From Marchantia polymorpha subsp. ruderalis (Eukaryota > Streptophyta > Marchantiopsida > Marchantiales > Marchantiaceae): DNA of 64,000 nt. Where the stretch lies: assembly GCA_037833965.1 (NCBI GenBank), contig AP031354.1, positions 24,034,001 to 24,098,000 of the forward strand, given 5' to 3'. Positions 40,034-51,990 of this stretch are shown here, piece by piece. The position numbers were made by a program, and so were the translations under genes. The number at the start of each line of letters is the position of its first letter. Positions within the stretch are counted from its first letter, which is position 1. The notes under the pieces were generated by a model. The model was not told the origin of the DNA, made no database searches, and saw only the letters and a list, made by a program, of their open reading frames with translations.

Positions 40034-40120
40034 GAGTAGCTAACAAATATTATTTTCCACCCTTTTATGGCCAGTTTGCGCATGAAAGGGTGAAAAGAAA
40101 AGAAATCGTGTTAGCTACTC
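40034..40120. repeat. 87-nt imperfect foldback
   Basis: The outer arms GAGTAGCTAACA (40034-40045) and TGTTAGCTACTC (40109-40120) are exact reverse complements. The inner arms TTTTCCACCCTTTTATG (40053-40069) and CATGAAAGGGTGAAAAG (40081-40097) pair with two or so mismatches. The size and stem-loop layout are compatible with a MITE remnant or a small-RNA precursor. Confidence 0.7.
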
Positions 40121-40374
40121 GGTGGACCCAAAGTTGCTCCCATAATGCGCAGACTTAAGACCTTAACCGGAGTAAGTGTGTGGTGTGAAGTGTGCCTAGC
40201 GTAATTTATACACCAGGAACTTCTGGTCCCACTTTCTCCAACTCAAGTTAGTGCAAAGGGAGCCTAAGCCTAGGGAACGATGATGGCAGAAAGCTAGGAC
40301 CTGGAAGGAACGGCAGCCACGGCGAACCACGTCCATCAAGTGCATGAATGTACGAGGTAGGGGTTGAATACGGG

Positions 40375-40396
40375 GGGGTTGACTACAGTCAACCCC
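40375..40396. repeat. palindrome GGGGTTGACT-AC-AGTCAACCCC
   Basis: Exact 10-bp arms with a 2-base centre. Each arm carries a TTGAC core, the W-box core bound by WRKY factors; regulatory use here is only a possibility. Confidence 0.75.
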
Positions 40397-42500
40397 ACAT
40401 GTCAGACGGCAGTGCCCTGTTTTGTCATGCAGGCACAAAACAAATGTCAATGACCTTGCCAACCGTCCCTTTTATGACAGCAGTCAATGCCAGTCGCTTT
40501 GGAGGTCCTCGGAGGAGACGCAGACCTACCACAAAAGACTAGAGCCTAGGCCCGAACTTCATTGACATTTTGGACTTCTCTGATGCTCTCGAACCGTTTG
40601 GGCATCCACTTGATGCGAGGGGAGCAACTCGCCTGGCCTACGCATGCATCGTCCTCGTCTGCTATTCGTTCCCCGACTTTCTATCCACAATTTTCATTTC
40701 CGAACTGGTCATGACGTGCGTGTGCAAAGATAAAGCATACCTCTGACATGGAATCAGATGGGGTATCGTGTATACGGTAGGGGCTCCGGTTCAGTGAAAT
40801 GTACAGCACAAAAGACTGTTGACTTCTTCACTTCTTCAGCAGCGCATCGCAGCTCCGGGAGGGAGGGAGCGAGGGAGGGTCTTGCTAGCAAAAGCGAGAT
40901 ACACTGCCTTCAAATACACTTTTCATCTTGAATGTCATTCTCACCAACATATATGCGAAAAAGCTTCCACATTAATCTGAGGATTTGTCGCAGAGAGAGA
41001 GATCCTATTGGATAAATATTGTATGCACCACATCTCTTTTGAAAGAAAAGGTCCGCAGATAAGGTGGACATCAATGTCGTGGGCCCTTGATTTATTCTGT
41101 AAGAGCAAATTTTGCTCTGGAGTGTTGTGCACACAGTAGTTGTAGTTAGGGATCCGGACGTTGAATAATAATCTTCAGGATATTTGAGAGGTTCACGTCT
41201 CAAGTTCTGTGTGGGTGTGTGCTACTCTCCAGAGGTTGTCTCGAGATTCGGCTCAGTGCTACTGCTTTTTCCTCTGCAAGTGGCTCTTGAAACTAATTGT
41301 TTGCTTTCTGAAAATATCTGAACTGTGATAAATAATAATTTAATCTACAAAACGAGCATGCAAATTTAAGGAGTGATAGCGAGCATGTGAAGCTCTTAGA
41401 GGCTAAATAGTACTATTGGGTTATGTGCTGCAAAAGATACAAAATAGCATCAATGGATCAGAAGTGAAGGGAGGGAGAGATTTTAAAGAGGAGTGGGGCT
41501 TTGCGGGTACGAGGTGGAGTACAGAGAAAAACGTCACTCATCGTCCACATGAGTCACAATAAATGATGAAAGAAAGACTCAATTTTCTAGTATTGATAAG
41601 TGGTCAATATTAAAGCCAATCAACTCTACAGCTCACATTCCCTTCTTTTCATCTAGCTCTAGATTCTCTGGATCATATTCGAGTGTAAGATTTTTCAGAT
41701 ATCTCTTTTGTAAGGTCTCTCTTCAGATTTGCCTGCCAAGGATAGAACATCAAAGACGTTGTGCTCATGCTGGTGTTTAAGAGGCTCATATTTCATCTTT
41801 GAACCACAGCTATCATATTTTTTGATGGTTTTGGGTTTTGTTTTCTTCGTGACTGAATTTTCCAACTAAAAAATACAATGTTTCACATATTGGAAATGTC
41901 GATGTTGAACCTTTCCTTTCCCTTCTTATTTTGGTAGATGATGTACACGCGTCAGACCAAATGACGATAAAAAGCCATTTTCAATCACCTCGATGAGTGC
42001 GATTTGCTCTTAATTCGATAACACAAACCTGGGATTTACTATAACAAAATTGCAACACCCTTTTTTTTCTTTTTCAATAAACGTCTGAATATTTTCGGAT
42101 TCTCTACATACCCCTTCATGAATGCCAAACCCTTTGTATAATTACTTACAAGCAAATAAGCATGAGCGAAACGTTTAGTATATTTGGTATAGAGTATATA
42201 CAGTATATACAGTATATTTCTCACTATAAACTTTCTCAAGATTGATCTAAAATTCAATCTTTAGTAATCTTCAACCTGTAAAGAATCGAAGAATATAGGT
42301 CGTTGTACATTCTAACATGCATTTAAAAAAATTGGCCACCTATCCAGTATTTATTAATTGATAGCTTCAACGTTGGGATGACATCGAAGTCCAAAGCAGC
42401 TACATATCTTCCAGCTGTAAGGCGAGCTGGGAAGGGGATGAGGTAACAGTCACTAACTTTTAAATAACACTCGTCAATGCAGTAAATTTCGAGTTTTTCG

Positions 42501-44560
42501 AAAGTCACTTACGTGAAGATGAAGACAAAATAGAGAGAAAACTACTATACCTTATGAACAAAGTGTTGATATTTCTTATATTATCATGAATCATTATATT
42601 TTAAAATGATATTACCAAATAAAAAGTTTATATGCAGTGACATGAGACTAGTTATATACGATATTTCATTTAAGTGTATCGATTTTTAAAATTTAGATTT
42701 TTATACAGTATATAATTCGAATTATAAATTACATAAATCGAAAAGAAAAAATGAAAATGAAAAACAAGAAAATATTATCTGAAAAATATATAAAAATATA
42801 TGAATATCTTGTAACATAAAACAATTAATATAGATAAAGCACGAATCATATAAAACATCGTTGATATCATATCTGATAAGAAAACAAAAAATAATAGTAT
42901 TTTGCAGGATAAAATCTTTATTCTTCATTCTGTAGTAAACATGTAGACTTGAAAATATGTTCATTTTCTAGTCTACATGCACTCCATCAACTAACAACTG
43001 AAAGATTCTACGTATAATATAATCTTTGACATTTTTGACATGATCTTGTGATAATTTATTTTTAACACGTCATTTGCCCACGCACATTGAATACACTTAA
43101 ATTGTGGATAGCCTGCCTCAGACTGTTTAAATGACGTGAAAGAAAGTCTTCATTTAAATCAAGTAATGTTTGAATACTGAAAAAACTTATTATTATTATA
43201 AAATAAGGATTTGGATAATAGTAATATATGATATAGTAAAATTAGATCACTAGTAGAAATTAATCAAAATTTCAAGTTGTAATAAATTTCTAAAAAGTTT
43301 AAAATGATATTTTTTTATAATGAAATCTATATAAAAATATACATATATAATCTAATAGTGCCAAAATCAATTTTTTTTATAAAACTTTGTTTCAGCAGAA
43401 TTTCAAAAGATATTTAATCATGTATAGAAATTTTCTTTAGTGAAAAAATCAGATAAGCAACATATATGATCTTTGAAAAGAATGAGAGGATATTTAAAGC
43501 TTGAGCTTTATTATCTCTATCAGCTTGCATTAGATTACAATTTGATCAGATGTTTCGTTATCTGTGCACTTTCTTTAAGGAGACAATAATTTATAAAATT
43601 TTATTTTTTAATCACAAAAAAATTCTTTATCAACAAGTATGAAAATTTATGTCAGATTTGATCATATTTCTGCATGGAGCAAGTGAAATGAAAAGCATTT
43701 ACAATTTTTTTTGGACTTTACATAATAATTTCATCATAAAATCCTTAATGCATTATTAAAAAATTTATTTATTTATTTTTAATCTCAGAATCTACAAAAC
43801 TATCATTTAAAATATATTTGTCAACATATTTTTATAAATGAACAAAGAGAATCATAAAAATGTATAGATAAAAATATATATTGAAACTAAAAATAATGTA
43901 ATTGAATTCTAATTTATATTTAAAATTATAAGAGGTTAAAACACAATATAGAAATAGAGATTTCAAATGTTGACCAAAAACCTTTTCAAAAAGATGTTAC
44001 AGATCTAGTATATTTGTCAATGATATATTTTTGCTTGTTCCACTACACATGCATACATTTATTTATCTATGATGCACACTTTTTTCCAAATGTATTATCA
44101 GGCTAACATTTCTCTTCATTTCATGCTTTATCATATTTATTCCTCGCTTTAAATATGATTAATTATCTTGATCATTATTGTCGCATAATGATCAACATAA
44201 TTAACTTCCTTACAAATATCAGATCAGTATGAGTTGTCACATAAAAAAGAAAAAAAAAAAGAAAAATCTTCTTATTTAATAAAGAATATAATTGAATATG
44301 ATATTTACTCTACTGAGTATAAATTGTTGGGCCAAGATTATATAATTTGAATGTTATGTTCTAAAATCTGTATACCAGTTACTATGCATTGACAAAAATA
44401 TTTTGAAATTCAAAAAATTTATCTAGTTTGAAATGATAACACTCAAACATTTAAAATGCAAAAATTTTAACTTTTTATTTTTTACGATAGTTTCTGATTA
44501 ATTATATTATTTTATCAGATCATGCATTTCAAAATAACATATTTATAGATTTTAAAATAA
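42501..44560. other. AT-rich gene-free block
   Basis: Low GC with no supported gene. An A/G-rich tract of poly-A type occurs at about 44245-44267. Confidence 0.6.
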
Positions 44561-45111
44561 TACAGTAGAACCTGCTCTGGGACCAGGGGTAGGGTATTAA
44601 CTTATACAGGTTATTAATTTACAAAGGGTCATAGTCACGCCATAGTACTCTACCACCACTATGCAACACGCAGAAACCCAACCAAACCAAACCAGAACAC
44701 ACAACAACCAAACCCACATCTTCCAATGGCTCCAAGAAGACAACTTCCTCAAAGACGACCATGACCAATGAGGTTTTCGCGTTTAGGGTTTAAACCCTAA
44801 TCCCTTATCCAAACCATAAAACTAAAGACCCTTGATGCAATTCAGAAGATAAAAGACAAAGTGAGTGTCATTCGCACTAACAAACTCGTGCAAATTGTGA
44901 AGTATTTTACGAAGTCGTAGGTAGCAAACATCAATAGCTTTTCATAGGCTATATTAAATTATAAAAAATTTGGGACCGGCTAAAAATTATTAATTATCAA
45001 ATTATGGAGGTTTATTAATAAATGTATGGCCCGGGAGGGAACTGCCACGATGGTATTAAATAATAGAGGTTATTAATTTATGCATTATCAATTTAGACAG
45101 GTTCTACTATA
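44561..45111. mobile_element. pogo-type (Emigrant/Lemi-like) MITE, 547 bp
   Basis: The element is 44563-45109, flanked by TA on both sides. The left end CAGTAGAACCTG is matched by the inverted right end CAGGTTCTACTA, with one terminal mismatch. Subterminal copies of GGTTATTAATTTA and GGTTTATTAATAAA match what is known of plant pogo-like Emigrant/Lemi elements (TIR beginning CAGTARAACC, TA target). No intact transposase is present. A short open start, MAPRRQLPQRRP, sits at 44726-44764 before a stop and may be a relic of a transposase N-terminus, which is speculative. Confidence 0.85.
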
Positions 45112-46900
45112 GCAATGAAACTGCATGTTGATATCGGATGTAATAACCTTGATGCATCTAAGAAATTGCCAATTTTATGTTGCTTTAATAAGCTTTATAG
45201 CTGATAAATTTTTTTTTAAATATCTATTTTTAAAAATAATTCGTCTAATGAAGAATGTTTTAAAATTTGTTGAATGCTGTTTTATATAACAGTTTAAAAT
45301 TTTTTAACAAATACTTCAATCTTAATCAAATTCAAAATATTTAAAATGAAAATTTTAGAAATTTATTTTCCATTATTGAAATTATTTTGTATGTTTAATT
45401 ATTTTCACTTAATGTTGATTCAGTATAAAAAGCAGAAAAAATCAGAAATATTGTATATTAATACAAATTTATGCTCATATACATAAATATGAAAAGTTCA
45501 AAAAAATCATAAAACTTTATTTTCATTAAAATAAATAATATTTAATCAATTACGTATTTAGATTATAAGTAATTATTATAAAATTTTGAAGATTATGTCC
45601 TATATTCTATTTATTAATAATTATGCATTCGATTAAAATTTTGAAATAGTAAATTGTGAAATAGTTCAAAAAAATACTCAATTTCTTAGTTTCTTGCTTA
45701 ATTATATATAATTCATATAGTAAATTGAGATTTGTGATTGATTCTAACAAAAATTTTTGATTGTGACATTAAGAGACTAACATAAAGTAGGAATTTTTTT
45801 CTCAAAATAAAAAACTGTGTCATTAAACCAAAGTTTTGATTTTCGACTATATATTTTATCATATGTACAGATTTTAAAAACAAACTTATTTCCATATCTT
45901 TTTAATAAATCTAGTCATGCAATTTATTCCAATATGCATGTACAATTAAATGACAGAACAAATTTATCATGTTATTAAGTATACATGCTTGTATCTATGA
46001 CCTTGGAAGAAAGCTCATAATCTTTATAATTCTTTTTTAAGTACTTCGGTGACTTGAACATGCCACAATGAGAATGTTTCAAGGTAAACTGTAGTTAAGT
46101 TAAGTCATGTTTATTCAACATACTGTTTGCATGTCTGTCGCGGTTCTCTACACAAGTATACAGAGCATGAAAGTCAAAAGTGACATAAGAAGAGTTGCTA
46201 ACCTATCATGCTGTGACATCCTTACATCTGATGATTTAGATGGCGGTCTACTGTTTATCTTGTCTTACTTTGATAAAGTTTGTTTTGGATATCATTGCAT
46301 TTATAGGTTCTGCCATGAACATCAAGCCAAAACGATGTAATTTATGTCTTTATATTCAATTTTTTTGGGTATTGATCATAACTTACAAATTTCCAAAATG
46401 TTGATGCCATTTTTTCAATGTTGCTCTCATCTGAGTCTAGCCAAATATTCATTTTTTTGAATTCCGAAATTGAGGTAATGAAATACATAGTTTGAAAGAT
46501 ACTAGCACAAAAAACAATATATCACACTACCATATCGGAACCTCAAGAGTACCAGATAAGACGTCTGATACTCTCCATGCACTTCAGGTCGATTTATCTC
46601 TAGTCGAATGTCGTCCACATCCAAAAGACACATGGAAGAAGATTAAATAATAATCACAGTTTGACGAACAATTTTGTGTGCATATATTGTTATCTTTTTG
46701 AATGTTGTCTATCAATGAATCTCACGTCTTTTGTTGGTGTGTGATAGTTTCGGGAAAAAAACTAAGGATACAAAACATAAAGGAAATTGAATGAAAACGT
46801 ATGTTTTTGTATCGCTAGAATACAAAAACATACGTTTGAATAGAAAATACACTAGGTCCAAAATCATTGTCCTTCCTTGCATGCATTTAGAGTGTATATA
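45112..46900. other. AT-rich intergenic block
   Basis: Mostly AT-rich, becoming moderate after 46.0 kb. Frames are under 80 codons. Contains the perfect hairpin at 46.80 kb. Confidence 0.55.
46795..46837. repeat. perfect hairpin, 18-bp arms
   Basis: AAACGTATGTTTTTGTAT (46795-46812) and its exact reverse complement (46820-46837) flank a 7-nt loop. Confidence 0.85.
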
Positions 46901-47455
46901 TTTCCAGTTGAATCTCTGCTCACTCCAAAAAACTTCTTTACATGCACCTTGAGTAAATATACTCCCCGCTCAAAAAAAGAAAAGAGGATGAAACATGGAC
47001 TTCATCGAAGAGATGGGTTTGCCCGCCACAGGCGCTTGAGAAAAGAATTCGCCAAGTGCTGCTTTTGGTAGAGGTAGTTTATAAATTCACGTCTCAACAT
47101 TCATGAGGGAATAACAATATACAGCATGGTGAATAATTACACCGAAAGCAATGGTCCACACCTGTTAGATACAGAGAAATAAATGGCGACCGGCTGGACA
47201 GCGGATATGCCTCAATGTAAGAGATTCCAAATTTGCAAACCGGAACGAAATGGCTTCCAGACGGCAAGTCAACCGAGCAAATGGAACGGGGCTGCGCAGT
47301 TCATCAGGAGGCCCCTCTCGTGCCCATGTCCGTAAATGCCCAGCGCCGGTAACCCGTAAAGGCGAGTGCGAAGCGAAGCAGGAGCCCGATCCACGCGGCC
47401 TACAGTTTCTTGGGCACCGGTGGCAGCCCATAAATGAAAAGAGCCGGTCTACTAC

Positions 47456-47476
47456 CGCGCGGTTTTAAACCGCGCG
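47456..47476. repeat. CG-rich palindrome
   Basis: CGCGCGGTTT and its exact reverse complement AAACCGCGCG around a single T. Confidence 0.85.
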
Positions 47477-48410
47477 CCGGGCTGCAGAGCAGGGCAGGGG
47501 AAGGGCAGGGCAGGGCAGCTTCTAGGCGGTGCGGGAAAGTTCGCTGGCGACCGTGCGTTGTCCACGACCGGCGCGGGCGGACGGTCAGGATGGCCGCGGG
47601 GCAGTCAACGCCAGATGTCACGCCCCGGGCGGGAGGGAGGCGCGGATCGGTGCCGGGCGGAGCGCCGGTGCCGTTAAAGCGCCGGTGCGCAGGAGGGTCA
47701 GGCTCGCAGGGCGTGTGTGACTGTGAATGGTAAGCGGATCGAACGTTTCGAAGCTATCTACTGCGGGGAAGGGAGCGAGGGAGCGAGCGAGGGACGGCCG
47801 AGGAATGAGTGTGGCGAGATTCTGCAGCAGCCTGCGCGCTCGCTCTGGTCGATGGGTCTGATTCTTCCGTGGCAGGCAGCTCCCGTCGCCAACCAGGGTC
47901 ACCCTCCGGTCTGATCCTCCAGAGCACCAGCGAGCGAGCGCAACAAAGTGGGCGCATGCGTGCCCGCGTGAGTGCAGGCGAGGATTGTGGTCGCGAGGCA
48001 GCGTCGATTTAGCGCTGTGTCCGAGCGGGGGACGAGGGCGATTACGAGCGTGACGGGCCGGAGCGCGGGGAGCGGAGAGGAGAGGAGAGTAGACCTCGGG
48101 GCGCAAGAAGAGGAAGAGGAAGAAGAAGGAGAAGAAGAAGGGCGTCGTCTCCTGGGGAGTTTGCTCGTGGGCGCTCGGGCCTTGAAGGCCCGGAGAGAGC
48201 AGGTGGGGGCGAGGATTAGGTTATCGAACTGGGGGGTGGCAGAGTTTGCGAGCGGGTGGTCTGCTGGCAGGGGAGGAGGGTGCGCTGACCGATTTGCTCG
48301 AGATCTCGGGGCTGGGACTGGGGCGAGGTGGGGGAATTTGTTAGAACGTACGCGGAGTGGGTGAGGCAATTGCGAGGAGTGCCGCGAGGGCAGATTCCGG
48401 CCGCGCGAGA

Positions 48411-48418
48411 TATAAATT
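48411..48418 (+). promoter_or_regulatory. probable TATA box of SPC12
   Basis: TATAAATT lies 75 bases before the SPC12 start codon, which fits transcription starting near 48440-48450 and a short leader. Confidence 0.45.
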
Positions 48419-48492
48419 CAATTCTCCTGGTTCGGTTGGGCAGCTCATTCGGTCGGTGGCTCGCTCTGCTTCTCGCGAAAGAGACTCGCACC

Positions 48493-48789
48493 ATGGATTG
48501 GCAAGGACAGAAACTGTCGGAGCAGCTTATGCAGTACCTTTTGCTCGGATCTGCCCTCATCGCCTTCCTTACGGGCTACATAATGTCGTCTTACCGAATG
48601 ATGTTGACGATCTACTTAATTGGCGTGGTCATTACATTCCTGTTCACGGTCCCGGATTGGTCGTTTTTCAACCGCCATCCGCTGGAATGGTCCGAGTTGA
48701 AGAATCCCGATATGCCCAGCAGTAGACAATTGAAGCTCAGACAGCAACAAGCTGCGAAGAAGGCCGCCAAGCCTCAACCCAAGAGGTGA
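48493..48789 (+). CDS. SPCS1: signal peptidase complex subunit 1 (SPC12/SPCS1)
   Basis: This is a 98-residue intronless protein. It is the small non-catalytic subunit of the ER signal peptidase complex, which removes signal peptides as proteins enter the ER. It opens MDWQGQKLSEQLMQ, the plant SPC12 N-terminus. It has two membrane helices (about residues 17-34 and 38-56) separated by a tight SSYRM turn, then VPDWSFFNRHPLEW, the family hallmark, and ends in a lysine-rich tail (KKAAKPQPKR). Both ends face the cytosol in known homologues. The start is chosen at the ATG in the context CACCATGG and at family length; an in-frame upstream extension to 48328 would add unconserved residues. A 9-bp stem lies in the 3' flank at 48846-48871. 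Confidence 0.95.
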   Translation: MDWQGQKLSEQLMQYLLLGSALIAFLTGYIMSSYRMMLTIYLIGVVITFLFTVPDWSFFNRHPLEWSELKNPDMPSSRQLKLRQQQAAKKAAKPQPKR

Positions 48790-51530
48790 AGTGTTTCCAG
48801 TTCGTCGCATTGCACAGTGGAACTCGACGATGCTGAGGAGGCCTGCGAGATGTCCTTGAGAAGACATCTCGGAGTCTGGACTAGATGCCTATCCTAAGCG
48901 CACCTCAACCGACGGACTTCTGCTACTGGATGTGGGTGGAGTTAAGCTACGTTGTTGAGCATGTAGGGCCAAGTCTGGGCCTATGAACTGATGGCGGAGA
49001 TTTTCGAGAGTTGAATGAAAAGAGTATTCAAAGAGAGCATGGAGACAAACCATGAAATTTGTTGGAAGGAACAGCGAGTCTTTTGTTCGGGTGTAGCTGG
49101 TGCGATGGCTTCAACATTTCTAAATGCGTGCTAGAAGTCTTTTCCGCTCGTTTTTGTCTGTAGAAATACACAGAAGTTTAGTATCAGTACTGCTTGATAC
49201 GTCTTATCTCGTACTGCCTCATACTAAACTGGGATCACCCAGCTTCTTTAATCATGACTGTTCCTCAGTTCTGATGTATATGCGATCTGGTGGACTCAAT
49301 TACCTGCTGGAATGCCTTTACTCGTAGTCTGCAACAATCTTTGACTACAGAAGTGCGCAATTTGCAGCGGTACTGCCAAGATCCCAGCAGTTATCATCTT
49401 GCGTAGATGACTTTCACATCTTTCAAAGTGTAACTCTTTGCCTATTTGAGCTGGAAATTATCTCTTACACACATTTTGTGTAGCTCTGAATCCACCACTT
49501 TGAATGTCTGCGAATAATGATGTGCTCTCTGATGTAACGTCATGAACTTAGATGATGAAATTCAGTGACTCGTTGATACGTGTTATCTCTCAGCTCATTC
49601 AGCTGATGTAATGAACTCTCTCCAATCTTAAAGCAAGGGTGGCAATGATTCGTGCCGATATGTTAGCTACTGGCGTATCAATATCTTCTTGGGATCGTCT
49701 TCATCTGGACTTCAGTTTATATACTGTCAGGGTTACATACAGTACATTTATTTTTCTGTAATTAGAGTGCAATGGTTTGTAGCAGTATGAAAGGAAATTA
49801 TTTTCCCGGTTGATTTAGATAGCTGGACAGTTGTGTTAATATCTGCTGCCCTCCTCCTCAATGCAGAGGGCGTTTTATTGTGAATGTAGTAACTATTGAC
49901 TGCGTCATTCCACTCTAGTGGAATCATCTGGACTGGTCACTAAGTGGGTTGGTGGACGGATGGTGGGAGTCCGGATGTTGACGACGGGTATGGAGATTTC
50001 AATTAGAGCCGTTATTTCTTACAACATAGGTGACAGCTTTGTGACTAAGTTGCAAACTTTTGTTCCTGCAACTGCATTCTAGCGTCTTTATGGAAATCTG
50101 CAGACTGTTTAATTGTCGTTCGCCGTGTGGGCTCTTGAAATAAACACATCAGTCGACCGTTCCAATTCGTCGTTCTTCTTCGACCCTCGATGTTACTAAA
50201 CAATGTAAACTTGAACGAGTCTTTAATGCCGATGATTGCGTATATGTCAACCTTTTCGCAAGCTAAGTATGACAACAACATGGAGTCATTGAGGTAGGAC
50301 AATACTAAGGAAGAATAAAGTAGACATACCAATGACTTGCGAATTGATGACAAAATTCACTGTAAGTATGCCACTTTTTGACTCGAGAAGTGGCAAGCTT
50401 TCTTCTGTCGAGGATGAGAAAACATTTGAGGAGTACATGAAATGCTGTTTAAGCCAAAGCCTGTGCAGCTGTCTGTTTCTCTAAAAGGCTCGTCGGCATT
50501 TGGGCAGACAGGAAAGGGCAGCTTCTTAGACTCTAAAATTCTAGAAGATGAGATAGAGAGACGAGCCCGAAAGTTTTCATGGTGCTTGCTGTGATTGTAA
50601 CTTTCAGACGCCTAAAGTGGTCAGATCAATCTCGACGTACGTTGTCTGATACAAATATTTGGGTGGGTAACTCAAAGTCATCTTACGTCAAAACTTTGAC
50701 ATTCTGAAACAGGCCTATCTAAGTCGACATATGTTACGTGTCTGTACGTGTGAGTACGTGAAACATGTGTCTCGATGAGAAGGAAGTGTCCATCCCTGTA
50801 GACTACGCACATTCCTATGCTTCGCGCTCAATAATGTTCCTACAGAAATCAGTTGAATGTGCAGAGCCAGACATGTGAATAGCAGCAACTTTAAGGATGG
50901 AGCATCATAGTTGGTGGAAGTGGGTGCGCGAACTCGTACAGATAGATGGGCACTTTTGACATATTGTATGCACTTCTTACTCTTCAGAATATCAGAAGGC
51001 TTTCATCTTTCAAGAGCTTCAGGAAAATGTGATAGCCGACAGCAGTCAGGTTTCGTGTAGCCTGTGGAGGGCATTATAACGCTGAATCCGAGGGGCCACT
51101 GTCAGAATCAGACTACTCCACATTTCTCTCCGATCTTCCATACAGCCCTCGTACTTTTCACTTGGTGAGACCGATGAAAGATGCCGGTACTCAGTATATG
51201 CAGATATGGTTGGTGGAAGATTTGACATGCATGCCAACGATGACCAAATTAGTTTCTCGACTGGATTTCCACGAGGCATTGAAACCGTGACATGCGTCGA
51301 GTACCTCTGTGTGACATCTCCTGCGGAAAACTTGCGCAGAGTTCTGGTCCAGCAGCTCGACCAGGAGGATTGTGTGGAGACAGGGGCATTAAAAGGTACG
51401 AACCGGAGATGAAAAGATTCCCATCAAACGTCGGGAAGGTGCTCCAGACCACAGTCCTGCAGACGCATCATCATGCCGGTCGAAGGATCATAATGATTTT
51501 CTCGTCAAAGGCAGTGTAACGTGGAGATTG
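48790..51530. other. intergenic, no gene seen
   Basis: 3' flank of SPC12 followed by moderate-GC sequence with frames under 105 codons and no family resemblance. Read on the minus strand, it also holds the 3' flank of the possible mini-gene at 51.5 kb. Confidence 0.5.
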
Positions 51531-51895
51531 TTATTCGGAATCGATTTTCATCGCCCGAAGGCCCGCCATGAACCTGAGCTGCGAAAGGCCTGACACATTC
51601 TCGACATCAACAAATCCAATCGACCCGCACCCGGAGCCAAACTTTTCCACAATCTCTTCCTGAAAACACCACACCGCAACACTCAGCCTTCCATGCAACA
51701 GATGTGGCCGAACGTACGTGGAACACCTATACATTCGACGCCCGCTAGCGTCTACTCCACCTCATACGGCCGGCTGTCGTCCACTCGCCCTTTTACCTCG
51801 TACGCCTTTCCGTCGTCCGACTGACATAGCGATTCACGGGCAATCGAGAGATTTACGGCACGGCCGAGGGCCGTATACAGGAGTGAGGAGCTCAT
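51531..51895 (-). CDS. possible two-exon mini-gene, unknown product
   Basis: Minus-strand exon 1 (51895-51797) starts at an ATG (MSSSLLYTALGRAVNLSIA...). It ends at a GAG|GTAAAA donor after ...DDGKAYE. A 137-base intron ends in TTTTCAG, and exon 2 (51659-51531) encodes EEIVEKFGSGCGSIGFVDVE... through MAGLRAMKIDSE and a stop. The 75-residue product keeps frame across the junction. I do not recognise it. It faces the carbonic anhydrase gene head to head across about 500 bases. Exon 1 is one half of a diverged tandem duplication. It could also be the tail of a larger gene or a chance pairing of sites. Confidence 0.35.
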
Positions 51896-51990
51896 GAGGT
51901 ACCAGCCGTGACGCTTTTCTGTCCTCCGGCTGACCCAGCACTTTACGGACGGTCGAGAGATTTGCGGCACAGGATGTGCGCCTTTTGGTG
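51795..51990. repeat. diverged tandem duplication, two units of about 80-90 bp
   Basis: The segments 51795-51880 and 51901-51990 share order and wording, for example GTCGTCCGACTGAC against GTCCTCCGGCTGAC, TCGAGAGATTTACGGCAC against TCGAGAGATTTGCGGCAC, and a following GTATAC/GTGTAC. Minus-strand translations also resemble each other: LYTALGRAVNLSIARE in unit 1, and LYT..(S)CAANLSTVRK in unit 2, which is in another frame. Confidence 0.7.

Larger units (their letters stand above)
39271..42500. other. moderate-GC intergenic region
   Basis: Holds frames up to 122 codons on both strands with no recognisable family, a foldback at 40.03-40.12 kb, and a palindrome at 40.38 kb. No gene is supported. 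A diverged gene or old transposon remains possible around 39.3-41.2 kb. Confidence 0.4.
46901..48492. other. GC-rich island upstream of SPC12
   Basis: From about 47.2 kb GC and CpG content rise sharply. There are many overlapping frames on both strands, as expected of GC-rich non-coding DNA, and none with family resemblance. Contents include a perfect CG-rich palindrome (47.46 kb), an AGGGC-rich run at about 47484-47518 and a GA-rich run at about 48104-48142. The right part is most likely the promoter and 5' leader of the downstream gene. Confidence 0.45.

Noticed and set aside
47434-48369. Many long overlapping frames on both strands upstream of SPC12
   Set aside because: All reflect GC-rich, stop-poor composition; sequences are Arg/Pro/Ala/Gly-rich without domain similarity.
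48328-48492. In-frame N-terminal extension of SPC12
   Set aside because: It would add about 55 unconserved residues upstream of a canonical start in good context, and would overlap the probable TATA box.
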